Assembly (NCBI GenBank): GCA_027574665.1
Contig: CM050653.1
Coordinates: 42,420,118 to 42,484,117 of the forward strand
Origin: Rhynochetos jubatus
Taxonomy: Eukaryota > Chordata > Aves > Eurypygiformes > Rhynochetidae
Direction of reading: 5' to 3'
Length of the DNA stretch: 64,000 bases
A program made the position numbers and the translations under genes. This document shows positions 57,401 to 63,935 of the stretch, in pieces. Below the pieces are notes generated by a model. That model saw nothing but the letters and a program-made list of their open reading frames with translations, made no database searches and had not been told where the DNA came from. The first letter of the stretch is position 1. Each line of letters starts with the position of its first letter.

Positions 57401-60400
57401 AAATTATTTGGAAAATTGAAGGCGAAAAGAAAAGAAGAGCTGTTTGAAGGAATGGGCTTGAAAGCATCACCTGCTGAACTGGGTATTTCATGACGGCACC
57501 TACTTTTGTGGGTAGGTGAAGAGCAGGAAAGTTTCCTTATGGAAGTGATATTGTGGTCTTTTAGGAAGAAGCATGTTTGCTGGTTAGTATTTCTTTGGTT
57601 GGGATTCAGTTGCATAAATGCAGCTGTCTGCAGCCGCTGTGCATACAGTGGCATCTGGTTCCCCCTACATCTTGAATCATTTGGATCTGCTATAGATCTT
57701 TTATTGCATTTGTCAGCTGCATGTCCCTACTTTGGCCATTTTAGGCTACCTGGAAAGGCAGTAGATAGCTGTGTATGGGCTCTCCTTGTGTATGAGACTA
57801 GATGTTCACACTGCAAGTAAAAGGTGTTTTGCACAGCAAAAATACTCTGAAAAACCTCAGTGCTGAACTCTGGTGTTAGCTGTAGTGTTTTCTGTGTACC
57901 ACCAATGGCTCTTCATCTACCATAATCACCTAGGATGGCAGTTTCTCTTGAACTGACGTTTTAGAATTTTTTTTTTTTGTTATTTTATATACCTTTTCAT
58001 TCTTTTAAGCATTTTTAGTTTCCCCGGAGATACAGAACTGACCAGAATTTGGTGGAGCTTATAATCGAAGTAGATTGCTAATGGGGAGAATTTTTGTCAT
58101 AAGTTTAGTTTTTGATAAATTAACCTGTTTAAATACTAGGTTGTAGCACTGCTTCTTCCAAGTATTTGATTTATTGCCTTGATTTCTTGCACTCTATGTG
58201 TCTACTTTACTTTTCATTTCAGTGAGCCTTTTGGATAGGGATTGTCTGACTTTTTTATTCAAATTCATTATTTATTATGCTTTTCTACTTCACTAGATTT
58301 TTTTTTTTTCTTACAATTTAGGGTAATCTCATTTTGTAAGTGTAGTGTGTTTTTCTTCTTTTCCATTAGCTGTAACAGGACAAAACTAAGTCAAGAATAA
58401 AGAGGTGGGGGAAACTGAGGAAAAATACTTTTTTTTTTTTTTAACATTCTGAGCTTGCAAGTTGTTGTTGGATATTCTGCTTTTCCTGGGCTTAGTCCTT
58501 AGTCTTTATTTATGCATTCAATTTTGTGATGCTTTGAGAAATAATGAGAAATAGAATAGAAATGAGGTAAATGTAAAGAATTTGTTTCTTGGGCACATCC
58601 CAGCACTTTGGCATCCTGGAATAATCGGTGATGGATACTGTGGCTCTTGTGAAACAGACAGCACATGTTTTTGGCATTTCAGGATGAGGTGGTGATGAAG
58701 GAAAGAGACCCCTTTTTGGGATTGTGAAAGTTCTTAGATGTCTCTAGTATCAAAAGGCTACGAGTTAGGTTGCATGTACTGAATGAATAAAACAAGAGAT
58801 TTAAGGAGCTTTTCTCTTTGCAGGAATGTTTAGAATTTCATGGTGTGTTCCGTGGATCAGCTTGTGGCCATCACAGACCATATATTCCAGATGTTCTCTT
58901 CTGGTCTGTCATATTATTCTTTACAACATTTTTCCTCTCCTCTTTCCTTAAGCAATTCAAGACCAAACGCTATTTCCCAACTAAGGTAATTCTGATTAGA
59001 GTATAATTATCTGGTGCTAAATGTATTAGTATAACTTAACGGAGTTAAATTTTTTAGTTTGCTTCAGAACTTTTTAGTGAGAGACTTAAGACAGCTGATT
59101 TTCTGGTTTTAGTTTCTTTTTCTATTAGTACCGAAAATGAAAACAGAGTAAATAAATTGCCTGCTGAAAATTCAGTGCTTACTCTCTACTTTCCTATAGT
59201 TAGAAGAAAATCTTCTAAACACTAGAAGACCTAAGCAGTCTGTCTCCCCATATTAATGGCTATTGCCAGGTATCATTTGGAGAGATGACACTGCTGCTGT
59301 TTTCCTCACCTAGCTGTACAGAACAATTGATTGCTTTCCCCAAACTGCTGACGTATGAAGGGTTCTGAGCGGTTCCTCAGGAGATTACTATTTGTATTCG
59401 AGGTGAAGATAGTGATTATCCTTGGTCTGATTTACCCAGTTTACTTCTGCTAGCCAAAATAAAGTGGTTAGATCTTCTCTAAACCTCACCTCATCCCAAC
59501 AATGTGTTCCTAATGTTTAATAAAGTTGACTTTGATAACCAGAGTCTGTTACAAATTATTCCCCTCCTATCTATTAAAACATTAAATGTATGAATATTGA
59601 TTTTTGGAACAATTCAGTGATGTTATTGAATTAAGCTACAAGAGACTAGCAGTGATGGCACAGCATCCCAGTGGTGTTGAGAGGACGGGAAGAGAAGTCG
59701 AGAGTGAATTCAAATAATTTGCTGCTTGCAGTATATAATTTAAAATGAGGTAGTTGGTTGAACAGTTGTACAGAATACTTATTTTCTGAAACTTCATCCT
59801 ATACTGGCAGGCAGCTAAATTTTCAAAATAAAAAGAGAAAATATCTATGTTCAGTGGTGTACTATAACACAGACAGACTTCACTACTCATAGGGGAGAAA
59901 ATTGACTTTCTATACATGCAAATGACGATGATGAAAAAGCAAGTGTTAACACAAGTCTCTTCTTTATAGGTGCGTTCTACCATCAGTGACTTTGCAGTAT
60001 TTCTGACCATAGTTATCATGGTTTTGATTGACTATCTTGTAGGAGTACCTTCTCCTAAGCTTCATGTTCCAGAGAAATTTGAAGTAAGATATGAAATGTT
60101 TAAAAATCTCAACTTTTTAAATGCCTGCAGTTTCACAGACAGTAGAACAACGGAATTGTATAGAAACAGGAAATTTATCTTTCTTGCTTACAATGTAGGT
60201 GATAAAGCATGGTCTCTTCTGTCAGATGAGACATACAGCCAAAACAGAAGGGAGATTACTTCATACTATAACATTACCGAAAAGGAAGCATTCTCTTGTG
60301 TATGTGTGCAGAAACGAAGGAATGAAATAGATTTGTTTTGGTGTTTTCAATATAAATGTCACATTCACATGTAACAGCTAAATAAGTCTTTTGGCCAAAG

Positions 60401-63400
60401 CCATTGGGTGGAAAAAAACAACCCATGCCTTTAAGAGGATATTTATCTGTTCATTTCAGCTGTTTGTAGCAATAAAATCTGCATTTTATCTTAGTAATTT
60501 AATTCTTATTGTTGATGTTTGGTTTTTTCAGCCCACCCGAAAAGACCGAGGATGGTTCATAGATCCTCTTGGAAGCAATCCTTGGTGGACGCTCTTGATA
60601 GCTGCTGTTCCTGCTTTACTCTGTACCATTCTCATTTTCATGGATCAACAAATAACAGCTGTTATTATCAACAGGAAAGAGCATAAGCTGAAGGTAAAAA
60701 TTGTTTTCATAAAACTCTAATCTAGTGTAGTTGGAGTTTATTTTAAATCAAATTCATTCTGCAATTCTATGTAACGTTACCAACAGCTGCTAAGTAAATG
60801 TGTATATTGACTAATAAAGAACAAATATAGTTTTGTGGACACTCTCGAAGTGTCTACCTTTTGTAGTTGCCTGTTATTTATTAACCAAGTTCCAAATATG
60901 TGATCATATAAATGGAAAGTTTATCAAATAATTTGTTGGCTTAATTTTACAGAAAGGCTGTGGTTATCATCTTGATCTGCTGATGGTTGGTGTTATGTTG
61001 GGGATCTGTTCTATCATGGGCTTACCGTGGTTTGTTGCTGCAACTGTCCTGTCTATAAGTCATGTTAATAGCCTGAAAGTTGAATCTGAATGCTCAGCAC
61101 CAGGAGAGCAACCAAAGTTTTTGGGAATCCGGGAGCAGCGAGTGACAGGATTGATGATTTTTGTCCTGATGGGGCTGTCAGTGTTCATGACCTCTGTGTT
61201 AAAGGTAAAAGACAGTTTTTTCCAAAATATTGGTATGTTGTTTGTGCTTTAGATTTTAATATTGTGATTTAGCATTTCATAATGTTACAAAGTTTTATTG
61301 TGTTAAGTAAAATATGCCTGGACTCACTCTCACATTGCCTTTTTAACAGCAGGTGTTAGATGAATAGAAGCAATGAGGGGCCATGTAAGAAAATGAAACC
61401 TGAGCAAGTTAGAAATGTAGTGAGTAGTGAAGAAAGCAACTTTTGTCCATGTTACCTGATTTTCTTGCCAGCTATTTTTTAGTTTCTCGAGTCCATGTCG
61501 CCAAAACCAGTTCTTCTGTAGTTTTTATGTGACGGCATAAATGGAGAGAGAAAAGGAGTGTGATAGATATAAAATTACATGAGCAGAGTAGAAGAAACAG
61601 GAACATCTGGTTTAACTTCTGATCATCAGAAGTGACATTGTTCACTTCGCATTCTTATCTTATTAAGCTTATTAAACTTCCTTTGATTTTCTGAAGATTT
61701 TATTGGAAGAAAACCATTCTCTTCAGTTTTTGCTTAGATTTGAGTAATGTCAGTTCAACTTCTGCTTCCTTCTTTCAAATCCAGTAACTAAAAGGAGAAA
61801 TGAAAGACTTTTCTTGCCAAAGTAATAGATGTGGCAGAAATTGCAAAATTGCTAATACCTTTAAGGAACTTTGTAAAAGTCTGATGAAAGACAGATAAAT
61901 CATATCACTAAAAGGCAGCTTTTAATAACTGTTTAAACTTAGATATTGGGAAGAAATAAACCTGTGAAAGCACAGCTATGGTTTACTAATTATTTATGTA
62001 TTACAAATTGTTAACAGTTGAATGTTCCTGTGTGCTAAGGAATGTCAGGGTCTGAAAACAATACGGCAGTAGCAGTTACTAAAAATGAGGATTCAGATTT
62101 CAGTCACAATCTGGTTGAAAAGCTACCAAGAGCTCAGCTGTATAATGTAAGCGATCAGAATCAGAAATACTGAAATGGCTTTATTGTTACTCACAAGGAA
62201 AAGATAAAGGTGCCGATTGTTGAAGCTAGATTTTCACCCCACATTGTAACAGCTGATTCTTAGAAACCAATACTTTTATTTTTTATGGCACAAAGGAAAA
62301 GGAATGGAATTATTACTATTTGGTCTTTATGAAATGTTTTTAGTTTTCAATGTGAATGGCTGTTATTGTTAGAAAGAAGGAAGGAGAATAAAGCCTTGTA
62401 TCTGTAGGTTGCTGTACTTTTGTTCCATGTATGGATTTATACTGACTTAATGCACTAGAAATTAACTCAAATGAAGTACTAGCTTGTGAAATTACAGAGC
62501 TTACAGTGAAGACACTAGCTTTTATAAATATTATAAACATATATACACACACAAGCAATAATGAATCCCTAAGGCATAGCTCTATTCCACACTATTTAAG
62601 TTTCAGTAAAGGCTTTTGTTCAAGCTTGGTAGCAGCAGTTTTTATTAAGGTTACCGATTGTATCATGGCTGTCGTGCTAAGGAGTTTCGTGAATTCAGGA
62701 ACAAAGAAAGCTTTGCTTGCTTTGCATAGACAGCAGAGGTTTGCTGCAAGTGCCAGTGAAATGAGTGCACAACTTCATTTACGTAGTAAGCTTTATCTTA
62801 TTGGTGCAGAATTTAACCCTGAATAATTGGTATATTTTTATAGCACAACTGGTATGGTGGGTTTTTTGTTTCATTTGCTCCAGAAATGAAAGGTTAGTCA
62901 TCAAAAGTAAAACTTCATCTGTCATTTTTGTGAGGTTGATAGTCTTAATACTGTTCCTATTAGATAGCAACATAAAGCAGCACACTTAATAGGAATCTGG
63001 ATTGCAACCTAGAAGATGTAGTGAATGGGCAACCAAGATTGAACTACTTTTTTAATCCTGGTGCTGCCCATGTCAGCTATAGATTTTTTTGCTGCTCAGG
63101 ATACGTGTGTTTTCTCAACAAATGAAGACCCTCAGCTTTTACAGGTTTCATTTAAGTAAAATACACAGTAAAAAATAACTTATCCATGTCTTTCACTGAT
63201 ATGGACTGTTGCCATGTTGATTCCACAAGTAACTACGTGGCTGTGTTTTTCTCCCCAGTTTATTCCAATGCCAGTTTTATATGGTGTCTTCCTTTACATG
63301 GGAGTATCTTCATTAAAAGGCATTCAGGTAAAGTCTGATTTTTAATGAGCATTTTGGTTTTGTTTAACACGATATGAAAGGGAGGCTCTGACATGTTACA

Positions 63401-63935
63401 TTATGTGAGCAACAGTGTTAGCTCATATTGTCTGCATCATATGTAGGGTGATTTCCTGAGTGTCATGTTCAGATACCATGTTGCGCCTTCACTTCTCAGT
63501 TCTCTTGCATTTATTATTTCACTAGTGTAGCTGAACAACGCTTTTTCTGAAATATTCTAAAATATTGTAGTGGTAATGACGGGTAGAAAAATCCCGGCAA
63601 AACGGAACAGTCCCAGCCCCACCCCCTTGAATGTTCAGTTCCCTTCGTTAGTATTTTATTTGGGATTAATTTATGTTTCTGGAGTCCCCTGAAAATGTTT
63701 TATTTCCTTCTGGAGGGGAATAAAATAATTAACTGAAGTGTCGTTTTATTTTTCAACACAGTTTTTTGACCGTATAAAACTGTTTGGGATGCCTGCCAAA
63801 CATCAACCTGACCTGATTTATCTACGTTATGTGCCGCTCTGGAAGGTTCATATCTTTACAGTTGTTCAGCTCACTTGTCTAGTTCTGTTGTGGGTGATTA
63901 AAGCCTCTGCAGCTGCTGTTGTTTTCCCTATGATG
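12367..63935 (+). CDS. SLC4A7: SLC4A7 (NBCn1) sodium bicarbonate cotransporter, 21 exons, both ends missing
   Basis: NBCn1 moves Na+ and HCO3- together across the plasma membrane without net charge, raising intracellular pH. The exons join to 1096 codons (human protein about 1214). Visible parts are: acidic EEAVVD start (residues 4-9); Arg/His-rich patch (45-60); [11 protein letters not shown]; the ETARWLKFEE motif of Na-coupled SLC4 proteins (118-127); regulated Ser/Thr/Pro cassette (238-361); second half of the cytoplasmic domain (400-564); and a membrane domain from about 585, with a four-cysteine glycosylated loop (750-810). The His-Arg patch, the cassette and loop sequence fit SLC4A7 better than its paralogs SLC4A8 and SLC4A10. 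Missing are the start codon exon (unless 1582 is used) and roughly the last 100 residues. Frame and splice phases are intact throughout, so the gene looks functional. Confidence 0.96.
12449..20817 (+). other. Intron A-B of SLC4A7 (left part), no gene seen
   Basis: This is the left half of the largest intron (14.5 kb). The sequence is AT-rich with short homopolymers, including an A run near 14453. A moderately GC-rich block lies at about 13560-14050, without the CpG density of a promoter. Reading frames there are in conflicting strands and match nothing I know. I found no named repeat. Confidence 0.65.
20818..20872 (-). mobile_element. Short CR1 3' tail
   Basis: CATAGAATCATTTAAGTTGG and the bases after it match the reverse complement of the extreme 3' end of a CR1 element, including its terminal repeat. 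About 55 bp survive, so this is a heavily 5'-truncated insertion. The sequence before 21625 contains no further CR1 match that I can see. Confidence 0.75.
21625..21957 (+). mobile_element. Old, degraded CR1 3' end
   Basis: [21 protein letters not shown]-like translation around 21775-21835 matches the C-terminal end of CR1 ORF2. The segment ends in a CCTTACAACCTCAATGTACTATG-type tail, a degraded form of the CR1 terminus. The divergence suggests an older insertion than those at 10 kb. The left boundary is uncertain. Confidence 0.75.
22931..23607 (-). mobile_element. Solo LTR of an avian endogenous retrovirus, reverse orientation
   Basis: Read on the minus strand, the element begins TGTGCTGATTTTGGCTGGGA at 23607. 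It continues through a CAAAGGGATATTTCATGCC segment and ends with TTATCTCAACCCATAAGTTT and a C-rich CTCCCCCATCCC block. This order matches a solo-LTR type I know from many bird genomes. No internal retroviral genes are present. The boundary near 23607 is clear. The one near 22931 is blurred, and I could not find a convincing duplication on both sides. Family name not assigned. Confidence 0.75.
23608..24606 (+). other. Intron A-B of SLC4A7, no gene seen
   Basis: About 1 kb of unremarkable intron between the minus-strand LTR and the next CR1. A 119-codon minus-strand frame near 24324-24683 runs into the CR1 and has no protein resemblance of its own. Confidence 0.65.
24607..25005 (-). mobile_element. 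CR1 3' end with expanded poly-C
   Basis: Starts with AGAATCACAGAATGGTTTGG, the reverse complement of a CR1 terminus. The minus strand encodes the ORF2 C-terminal sequence ([20 protein letters not shown] and an [10 protein letters not shown] motif). It closely resembles the copy at 54788. A run of 21 C (24926-24946) sits where the other copy has about 9 C. 5'-truncated. Confidence 0.9.
24926..24946. repeat. Poly-C run (21 bases) inside CR1
   Basis: Twenty-one uninterrupted C, preceded by CACCCCCA-type sequence. It is likely to be length-variable and prone to sequencing and assembly error. Confidence 0.95.
25006..26953 (+). other. End of intron A-B, SLC4A7
   Basis: AT-rich intron with a short TA repeat near 25097. 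I see no gene or named repeat. It ends CTTTCTTGGAAAG, a usable though not ideal acceptor. Confidence 0.7.
26954..27097 (+). CDS. SLC4A7: SLC4A7 exon B, Arg/His-rich patch
   Basis: Encodes [17 protein letters not shown], then a basic run rich in Arg and His (residues 45-60), a KEKE stretch and DGRESPSY. In Na-coupled SLC4 transporters this N-terminal region is regulatory. Phase 1 in and phase 1 out (144 nt), so it could be skipped without frameshift. The donor is CATATG|GTAAGA. Confidence 0.95.
27098..29004 (+). other. Intron B-C of SLC4A7
   Basis: No gene or interspersed repeat seen. It contains an 18-G run at 28448-28465. Confidence 0.7.
28448..28465. repeat. Poly-G run (18 bases)
   Basis: Eighteen consecutive G followed by TGGGAGG, inside an intron. 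Likely polymorphic. It could fold as a quadruplex on the sense strand of the transcript. Confidence 0.95.
29005..29140 (+). CDS. SLC4A7: SLC4A7 exon C
   Basis: Encodes [20 protein letters not shown], then [20 protein letters not shown] and WKETA, a strongly conserved part of the cytoplasmic domain in NBCn1 and its paralogs. The acidic run is one Glu shorter than the human form as I remember it (EDDDEEH). Phase 1 in, phase 2 out; donor AGCTAG|GTATGC. Confidence 0.96.
29141..30133 (+). other. Intron C-D of SLC4A7
   Basis: 993 bp. I see no gene or repeat. Reading frames near 29237-29533 have no resemblance to known proteins. Confidence 0.7.
30134..30294 (+). CDS. SLC4A7: SLC4A7 exon [13 protein letters not shown] motif
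   Basis: Encodes [20 protein letters not shown], then [20 protein letters not shown] and a [14 protein letters not shown] segment. This is one of the most conserved blocks of Na-coupled bicarbonate transporters and forms part of the folded cytoplasmic domain. Phase 2 in, phase 1 out; donor GCAG|GTTGCA. Confidence 0.97.
30295..32368 (+). other. Intron D-E of SLC4A7
   Basis: 2.1 kb, AT-rich, with nothing I can name. The frames near 31674-32001 are intronic and lack similarity to known proteins. Confidence 0.7.
32369..32557 (+). CDS. SLC4A7: SLC4A7 exon E
   Basis: Encodes [20 protein letters not shown], the [16 protein letters not shown] stretch and [20 protein letters not shown]. The His-rich KRHHHQN and RSFADIGKK motifs are typical of the NBCn1/NBCn2/NDCBE group. 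Phase 1 in and out (189 nt). The donor GAAATG|GTGAGA is consensus-like. Confidence 0.97.
32558..35311 (+). other. Intron E-F of SLC4A7
   Basis: 2.75 kb without recognisable gene or interspersed repeat. T-rich near 35041. Confidence 0.7.
35312..35680 (+). CDS. SLC4A7: SLC4A7 exon F, 123-codon optional cassette
   Basis: Encodes [17 protein letters not shown], then a Ser/Thr/Pro-rich tract ([14 protein letters not shown] at its core) and [20 protein letters not shown] before an acidic tail. It matches splice cassette II of mammalian NBCn1 in position and length. PSVIIH (residues 331-336, bases 35590-35607) corresponds to the mammalian PTVVIH motif reported to bind calcineurin and fits the PxIxIT form. 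It is 369 nt and phase 1-1, so skipping it keeps frame. The 3' end is ACACCAG followed by GCAACT: no GT in the right phase is present, so a GC donor is inferred. The tract is diverged from human while both ends are conserved. Confidence 0.93.
35681..40791 (+). other. Intron F-G of SLC4A7, apparently GC-AG type
   Basis: 5.1 kb. It begins GCAACT and ends TTTTAATTTAG. T-rich blocks occur near 36578, 36618 and 37662. A perfect 20-bp palindrome lies at 39146-39165. I see no gene or named interspersed repeat. Confidence 0.75.
39146..39165. repeat. Perfect 20-bp palindrome
   Basis: AAGTTTATACGTATAAACTT equals its own reverse complement, centred on the CG at 39155-39156. No function is implied by context; it is intronic. 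Confidence 0.95.
40792..40907 (+). CDS. SLC4A7: SLC4A7 exon G
   Basis: Encodes [20 protein letters not shown], then [19 protein letters not shown], a flexible Gly/Ser-rich linker between the two halves of the cytoplasmic domain. Phase 1 in, phase 0 out; donor TAAG|GTAAAT. The incoming phase fits both exon F and, if F is skipped, exon E. Confidence 0.95.
40908..42346 (+). other. Intron G-H of SLC4A7
   Basis: 1.4 kb. Contains a 31-bp partial tandem duplication at 41261-41306 and a short TG run near 41801. No gene seen. Confidence 0.7.
41261..41306. repeat. Partial tandem duplication, 31-bp period
   Basis: TTGCAAACCTTTTTT occurs at 41261 and again at 41292, separated by CAAGG-flanked T-rich sequence. 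The unit also pairs with itself (AACCTT / AAGGTT), so small hairpins are possible. Confidence 0.85.
42347..42504 (+). CDS. SLC4A7: SLC4A7 exon H
   Basis: Encodes [40 protein letters not shown] and [12 protein letters not shown]. This begins the second half of the cytoplasmic domain and is highly conserved among SLC4 Na-coupled members. Phase 0 in, phase 2 out; donor ACACG|GTAAAT. Confidence 0.97.
42505..44319 (+). other. Intron H-I of SLC4A7
   Basis: 1.8 kb, AT-rich. A C-rich stretch lies at 43021-43041. The frames at 43691-43992 on both strands overlap each other and match no known protein. No repeat recognised. Confidence 0.7.
44320..44407 (+). CDS. SLC4A7: SLC4A7 exon I
   Basis: Encodes [20 protein letters not shown], then [10 protein letters not shown]. 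The [14 protein letters not shown] core is nearly invariant in this subfamily. Phase 2 in, phase 0 out; donor GATGAT|GTGAGT. Confidence 0.96.
44408..45940 (+). other. Intron I-J of SLC4A7
   Basis: 1.5 kb. Includes an A-rich run at about 45903-45918 just before the polypyrimidine tract. No gene or named repeat. Confidence 0.7.
45941..46087 (+). CDS. SLC4A7: SLC4A7 exon J
   Basis: Encodes [20 protein letters not shown], then [20 protein letters not shown] and EPPKSVPSQ. This is the end of the folded cytoplasmic domain and contains the family motif LPPGEWDP. In frame at both ends (147 nt, 49 codons). The acceptor has a good pyrimidine tract (CTTTCTTCTTGTAG). Confidence 0.97.
46088..47340 (+). 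other. Intron J-K of SLC4A7
   Basis: 1.25 kb. A somewhat GC-richer block at about 46550-46900 holds a quadruplex-type G-run array at 46747-46773 and carries overlapping spurious frames on both strands. I could not assign it to a repeat family. Confidence 0.65.
46747..46773 (+). other. G-quadruplex-type motif
   Basis: Four G runs of three or more (46747-46753, 46757-46759, 46765-46767, 46770-46773) are separated by loops of 3, 5 and 2 bases. This satisfies the usual G3+N1-7 pattern on the transcribed-sense strand of an intron. Function unknown. Confidence 0.8.
47341..47444 (+). CDS. SLC4A7: SLC4A7 exon K, linker to membrane domain
   Basis: Encodes [20 protein letters not shown], then [14 protein letters not shown]. 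This linker is less conserved than its neighbours and differs in length from human by about a residue as I remember it (STPTLGE against STPTGE here). Phase 0 in, phase 2 out; donor GGAAG|GTGTGT. Confidence 0.95.
47445..48865 (+). other. Intron K-L of SLC4A7
   Basis: 1.4 kb, strongly AT-rich, with no gene or named repeat. A short frame ending at 48259 is intronic. Confidence 0.7.
48866..49040 (+). CDS. SLC4A7: SLC4A7 exon L, first membrane segments
   Basis: Encodes [20 protein letters not shown], then [20 protein letters not shown] and [19 protein letters not shown]. Transmembrane segment 1 is about residues 588-606, followed by the MSPVITFGG turn that opens the next segment. Conserved across SLC4. 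Phase 2 in, phase 0 out; donor AGAATA|GTGAGT. Confidence 0.97.
49041..51400 (+). other. Intron L-M of SLC4A7
   Basis: 2.36 kb, AT-rich. No gene or named repeat found. It ends in TTTCTTTTCCCCCAAACAG, a strong acceptor. Confidence 0.7.
51401..51534 (+). CDS. SLC4A7: SLC4A7 exon M, substrate-site segment
   Basis: Encodes [20 protein letters not shown], then [20 protein letters not shown]. The [12 protein letters not shown] sequence (residues 644-655) is a hallmark of the SLC4 core domain, where the half-helices line the anion-binding site. Phase 0 in, phase 2 out; donor TGCAG|GTGAGT. Confidence 0.97.
51535..52082 (+). other. Intron M-N of SLC4A7
   Basis: 548 bp. I see nothing notable in it; it ends TTCTTCACACAG. 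Confidence 0.75.
52083..52328 (+). CDS. SLC4A7: SLC4A7 exon N
   Basis: Encodes [60 protein letters not shown] and [20 protein letters not shown]. It holds two hydrophobic segments (about 683-698 and 708-725) separated by the conserved [20 protein letters not shown] turn, then the start of the large extracellular loop. Phase 2 in and out (246 nt). Confidence 0.97.
52329..52976 (+). other. Intron N-O of SLC4A7, left part
   Basis: Plain intron up to an LTR insertion. The last five bases (CTACC, 52972-52976) form the left copy of a target duplication. Confidence 0.75.
52977..54098 (+). mobile_element. Solo LTR of an avian endogenous retrovirus with 5-bp duplication
   Basis: Starts TGTGGTGGGTTGGCCCTGGC and contains GCCAGGTGCCCACCAAAGC and AAAACACCTTCTTTGCACCC. 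It ends GCCACACAAACCCATATG. It is about 1.12 kb and flanked by CTACC on both sides (52972-52976 and 54099-54103). The type is widespread as solo LTRs in bird genomes and a 5-bp duplication fits an ERVL-like or related integrase. No internal genes are present, as expected after LTR-LTR recombination. The middle (53388-53675) is GC-rich and internally repetitive. Its end (TG) departs from the usual CA. Family name not assigned. Confidence 0.85.
53388..53675. repeat. Imperfect internal repeats of the LTR
   Basis: A CTSCAGYNTGGG-like core recurs at 53388, 53435 (weaker), 53476, 53511, 53559, 53611 and 53662, at spacings of about 35-52 bp. This explains the long GC-rich frames seen here in several phases on both strands. 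Confidence 0.8.
54104..54787 (+). other. Intron N-O of SLC4A7 between LTR and CR1
   Basis: About 680 bp. The central 54400-54600 part is GC-richer than typical intron and carries overlapping frames on both strands, none resembling a protein I know. It may be an older unrecognised repeat. Confidence 0.6.
54788..55281 (-). mobile_element. CR1 3' end, reverse orientation
   Basis: Begins CATAGAATCACAGAATGG and runs through the reverse complement of the CR1 3' UTR and ORF2 end to TTATGTTGGGGCCCCCAG. It is closely similar to the copy at 24607 and longer at its 5' side. 5'-truncated and coding-dead. It sits about 700 bp from the solo LTR in the same intron. Confidence 0.9.
55282..56824 (+). other. 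End of intron N-O, SLC4A7
   Basis: 1.5 kb. It has T-rich tracts at about 55680-55694 and 55836-55848. Frames near 55300-55580 are not recognisable proteins. The intron ends TTCCCTTCCACAG. Confidence 0.65.
56825..56930 (+). CDS. SLC4A7: SLC4A7 exon O, glycosylated extracellular loop
   Basis: Encodes [20 protein letters not shown], then [16 protein letters not shown]. It carries three N-glycosylation sequons: NET (761), NKS (771) and NLT (781). Human NBCn1, as I remember it, has NET, NIT, NIS and NLT. Here the third site reads NIA (776) and is lost, while NKS is new. Cys 751 and 753 are the first two of the four loop cysteines. Phase 2 in, phase 0 out. Confidence 0.95.
56931..58823 (+). other. 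Intron O-P of SLC4A7
   Basis: 1.9 kb. A short TG run lies near 56948-56962 and T runs near 57968, 58300 and 58430. The frame at 57506-57820 has no support as an exon. No named repeat. Confidence 0.7.
58824..58985 (+). CDS. SLC4A7: SLC4A7 exon P
   Basis: Encodes [40 protein letters not shown] and [14 protein letters not shown]. It supplies the last two loop cysteines (EC and SAC), the conserved GSACGHH motif and the next transmembrane segment (about 808-825), ending in a basic cytoplasmic turn. 54 codons, phase 0-0. Confidence 0.97.
58986..59969 (+). other. Intron P-Q of SLC4A7
   Basis: 984 bp, nothing notable. A 127-codon minus-strand frame at 59636-60019 overlaps exon Q antisense and resembles nothing. 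Confidence 0.7.
59970..60083 (+). CDS. SLC4A7: SLC4A7 exon Q
   Basis: Encodes [20 protein letters not shown], then [18 protein letters not shown]. It forms one transmembrane segment (about 847-862) followed by the conserved [13 protein letters not shown] loop. 38 codons, phase 0-0; donor TTTGAA|GTAAGA. Confidence 0.97.
60084..60531 (+). other. Intron Q-R of SLC4A7
   Basis: 448 bp. The open frame continues about 290 bp past the donor by chance, with no family similarity. Confidence 0.8.
60532..60693 (+). CDS. SLC4A7: SLC4A7 exon R
   Basis: Encodes [20 protein letters not shown], then [20 protein letters not shown] and [14 protein letters not shown]. It includes the [24 protein letters not shown] membrane segment (about 895-918) shared across Na-coupled SLC4 proteins. 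54 codons, phase 0-0. Confidence 0.97.
60953..61204 (+). CDS. SLC4A7: SLC4A7 exon S, TM10-region motif
   Basis: Encodes [40 protein letters not shown] and [20 protein letters not shown], ending in a hydrophobic [17 protein letters not shown] segment. The [19 protein letters not shown] block (about 954-972) is the most conserved signature of the second inverted repeat and contributes to the ion site. 84 codons, phase 0-0. The intron before it (60694-60952) is only 259 bp. Confidence 0.97.
61205..63258 (+). other. Intron S-T of SLC4A7
   Basis: 2.05 kb, AT-rich. No gene or interspersed repeat seen. Short frames near 62506-62989 show no similarity. Confidence 0.7.
63259..63327 (+). CDS. SLC4A7: SLC4A7 exon T
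   Basis: Encodes [20 protein letters not shown] and GIQ, one membrane segment whose [15 protein letters not shown] sequence is near-invariant in SLC4. 23 codons, phase 0-0; acceptor CTCCCCAG, donor ATTCAG|GTAAAG. Confidence 0.97.
63328..63761 (+). other. Intron T-U of SLC4A7
   Basis: 434 bp with nothing notable. It includes a C-rich patch near 63613-63629. Confidence 0.75.
63762..63935 (+). CDS. SLC4A7: SLC4A7 exon U, last exon in window
   Basis: Encodes [40 protein letters not shown] and [18 protein letters not shown]. It contains the conserved [16 protein letters not shown] cytoplasmic loop and a membrane segment (about 1066-1084). 58 codons, phase 0-0; donor ATGATG|GTAAGT. The remaining bases, 63936-64000, are intron. 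The following exons, with the last membrane segment and C-terminal tail, lie outside. Confidence 0.97.

Noticed and set aside
59970-60374. Continuation of exon Q reading frame into the intron for about 290 bp
   Set aside because: Family similarity stops exactly at GAA|GTAAGA (60083) and resumes at 60532; the extension is intron read-through.
12367-63935. Assignment to the paralogs SLC4A8 or SLC4A10
   Set aside because: The [15 protein letters not shown] segment, the long [12 protein letters not shown] cassette and the SNET...NLTV loop fit SLC4A7. The paralogs differ at these points as I know them.
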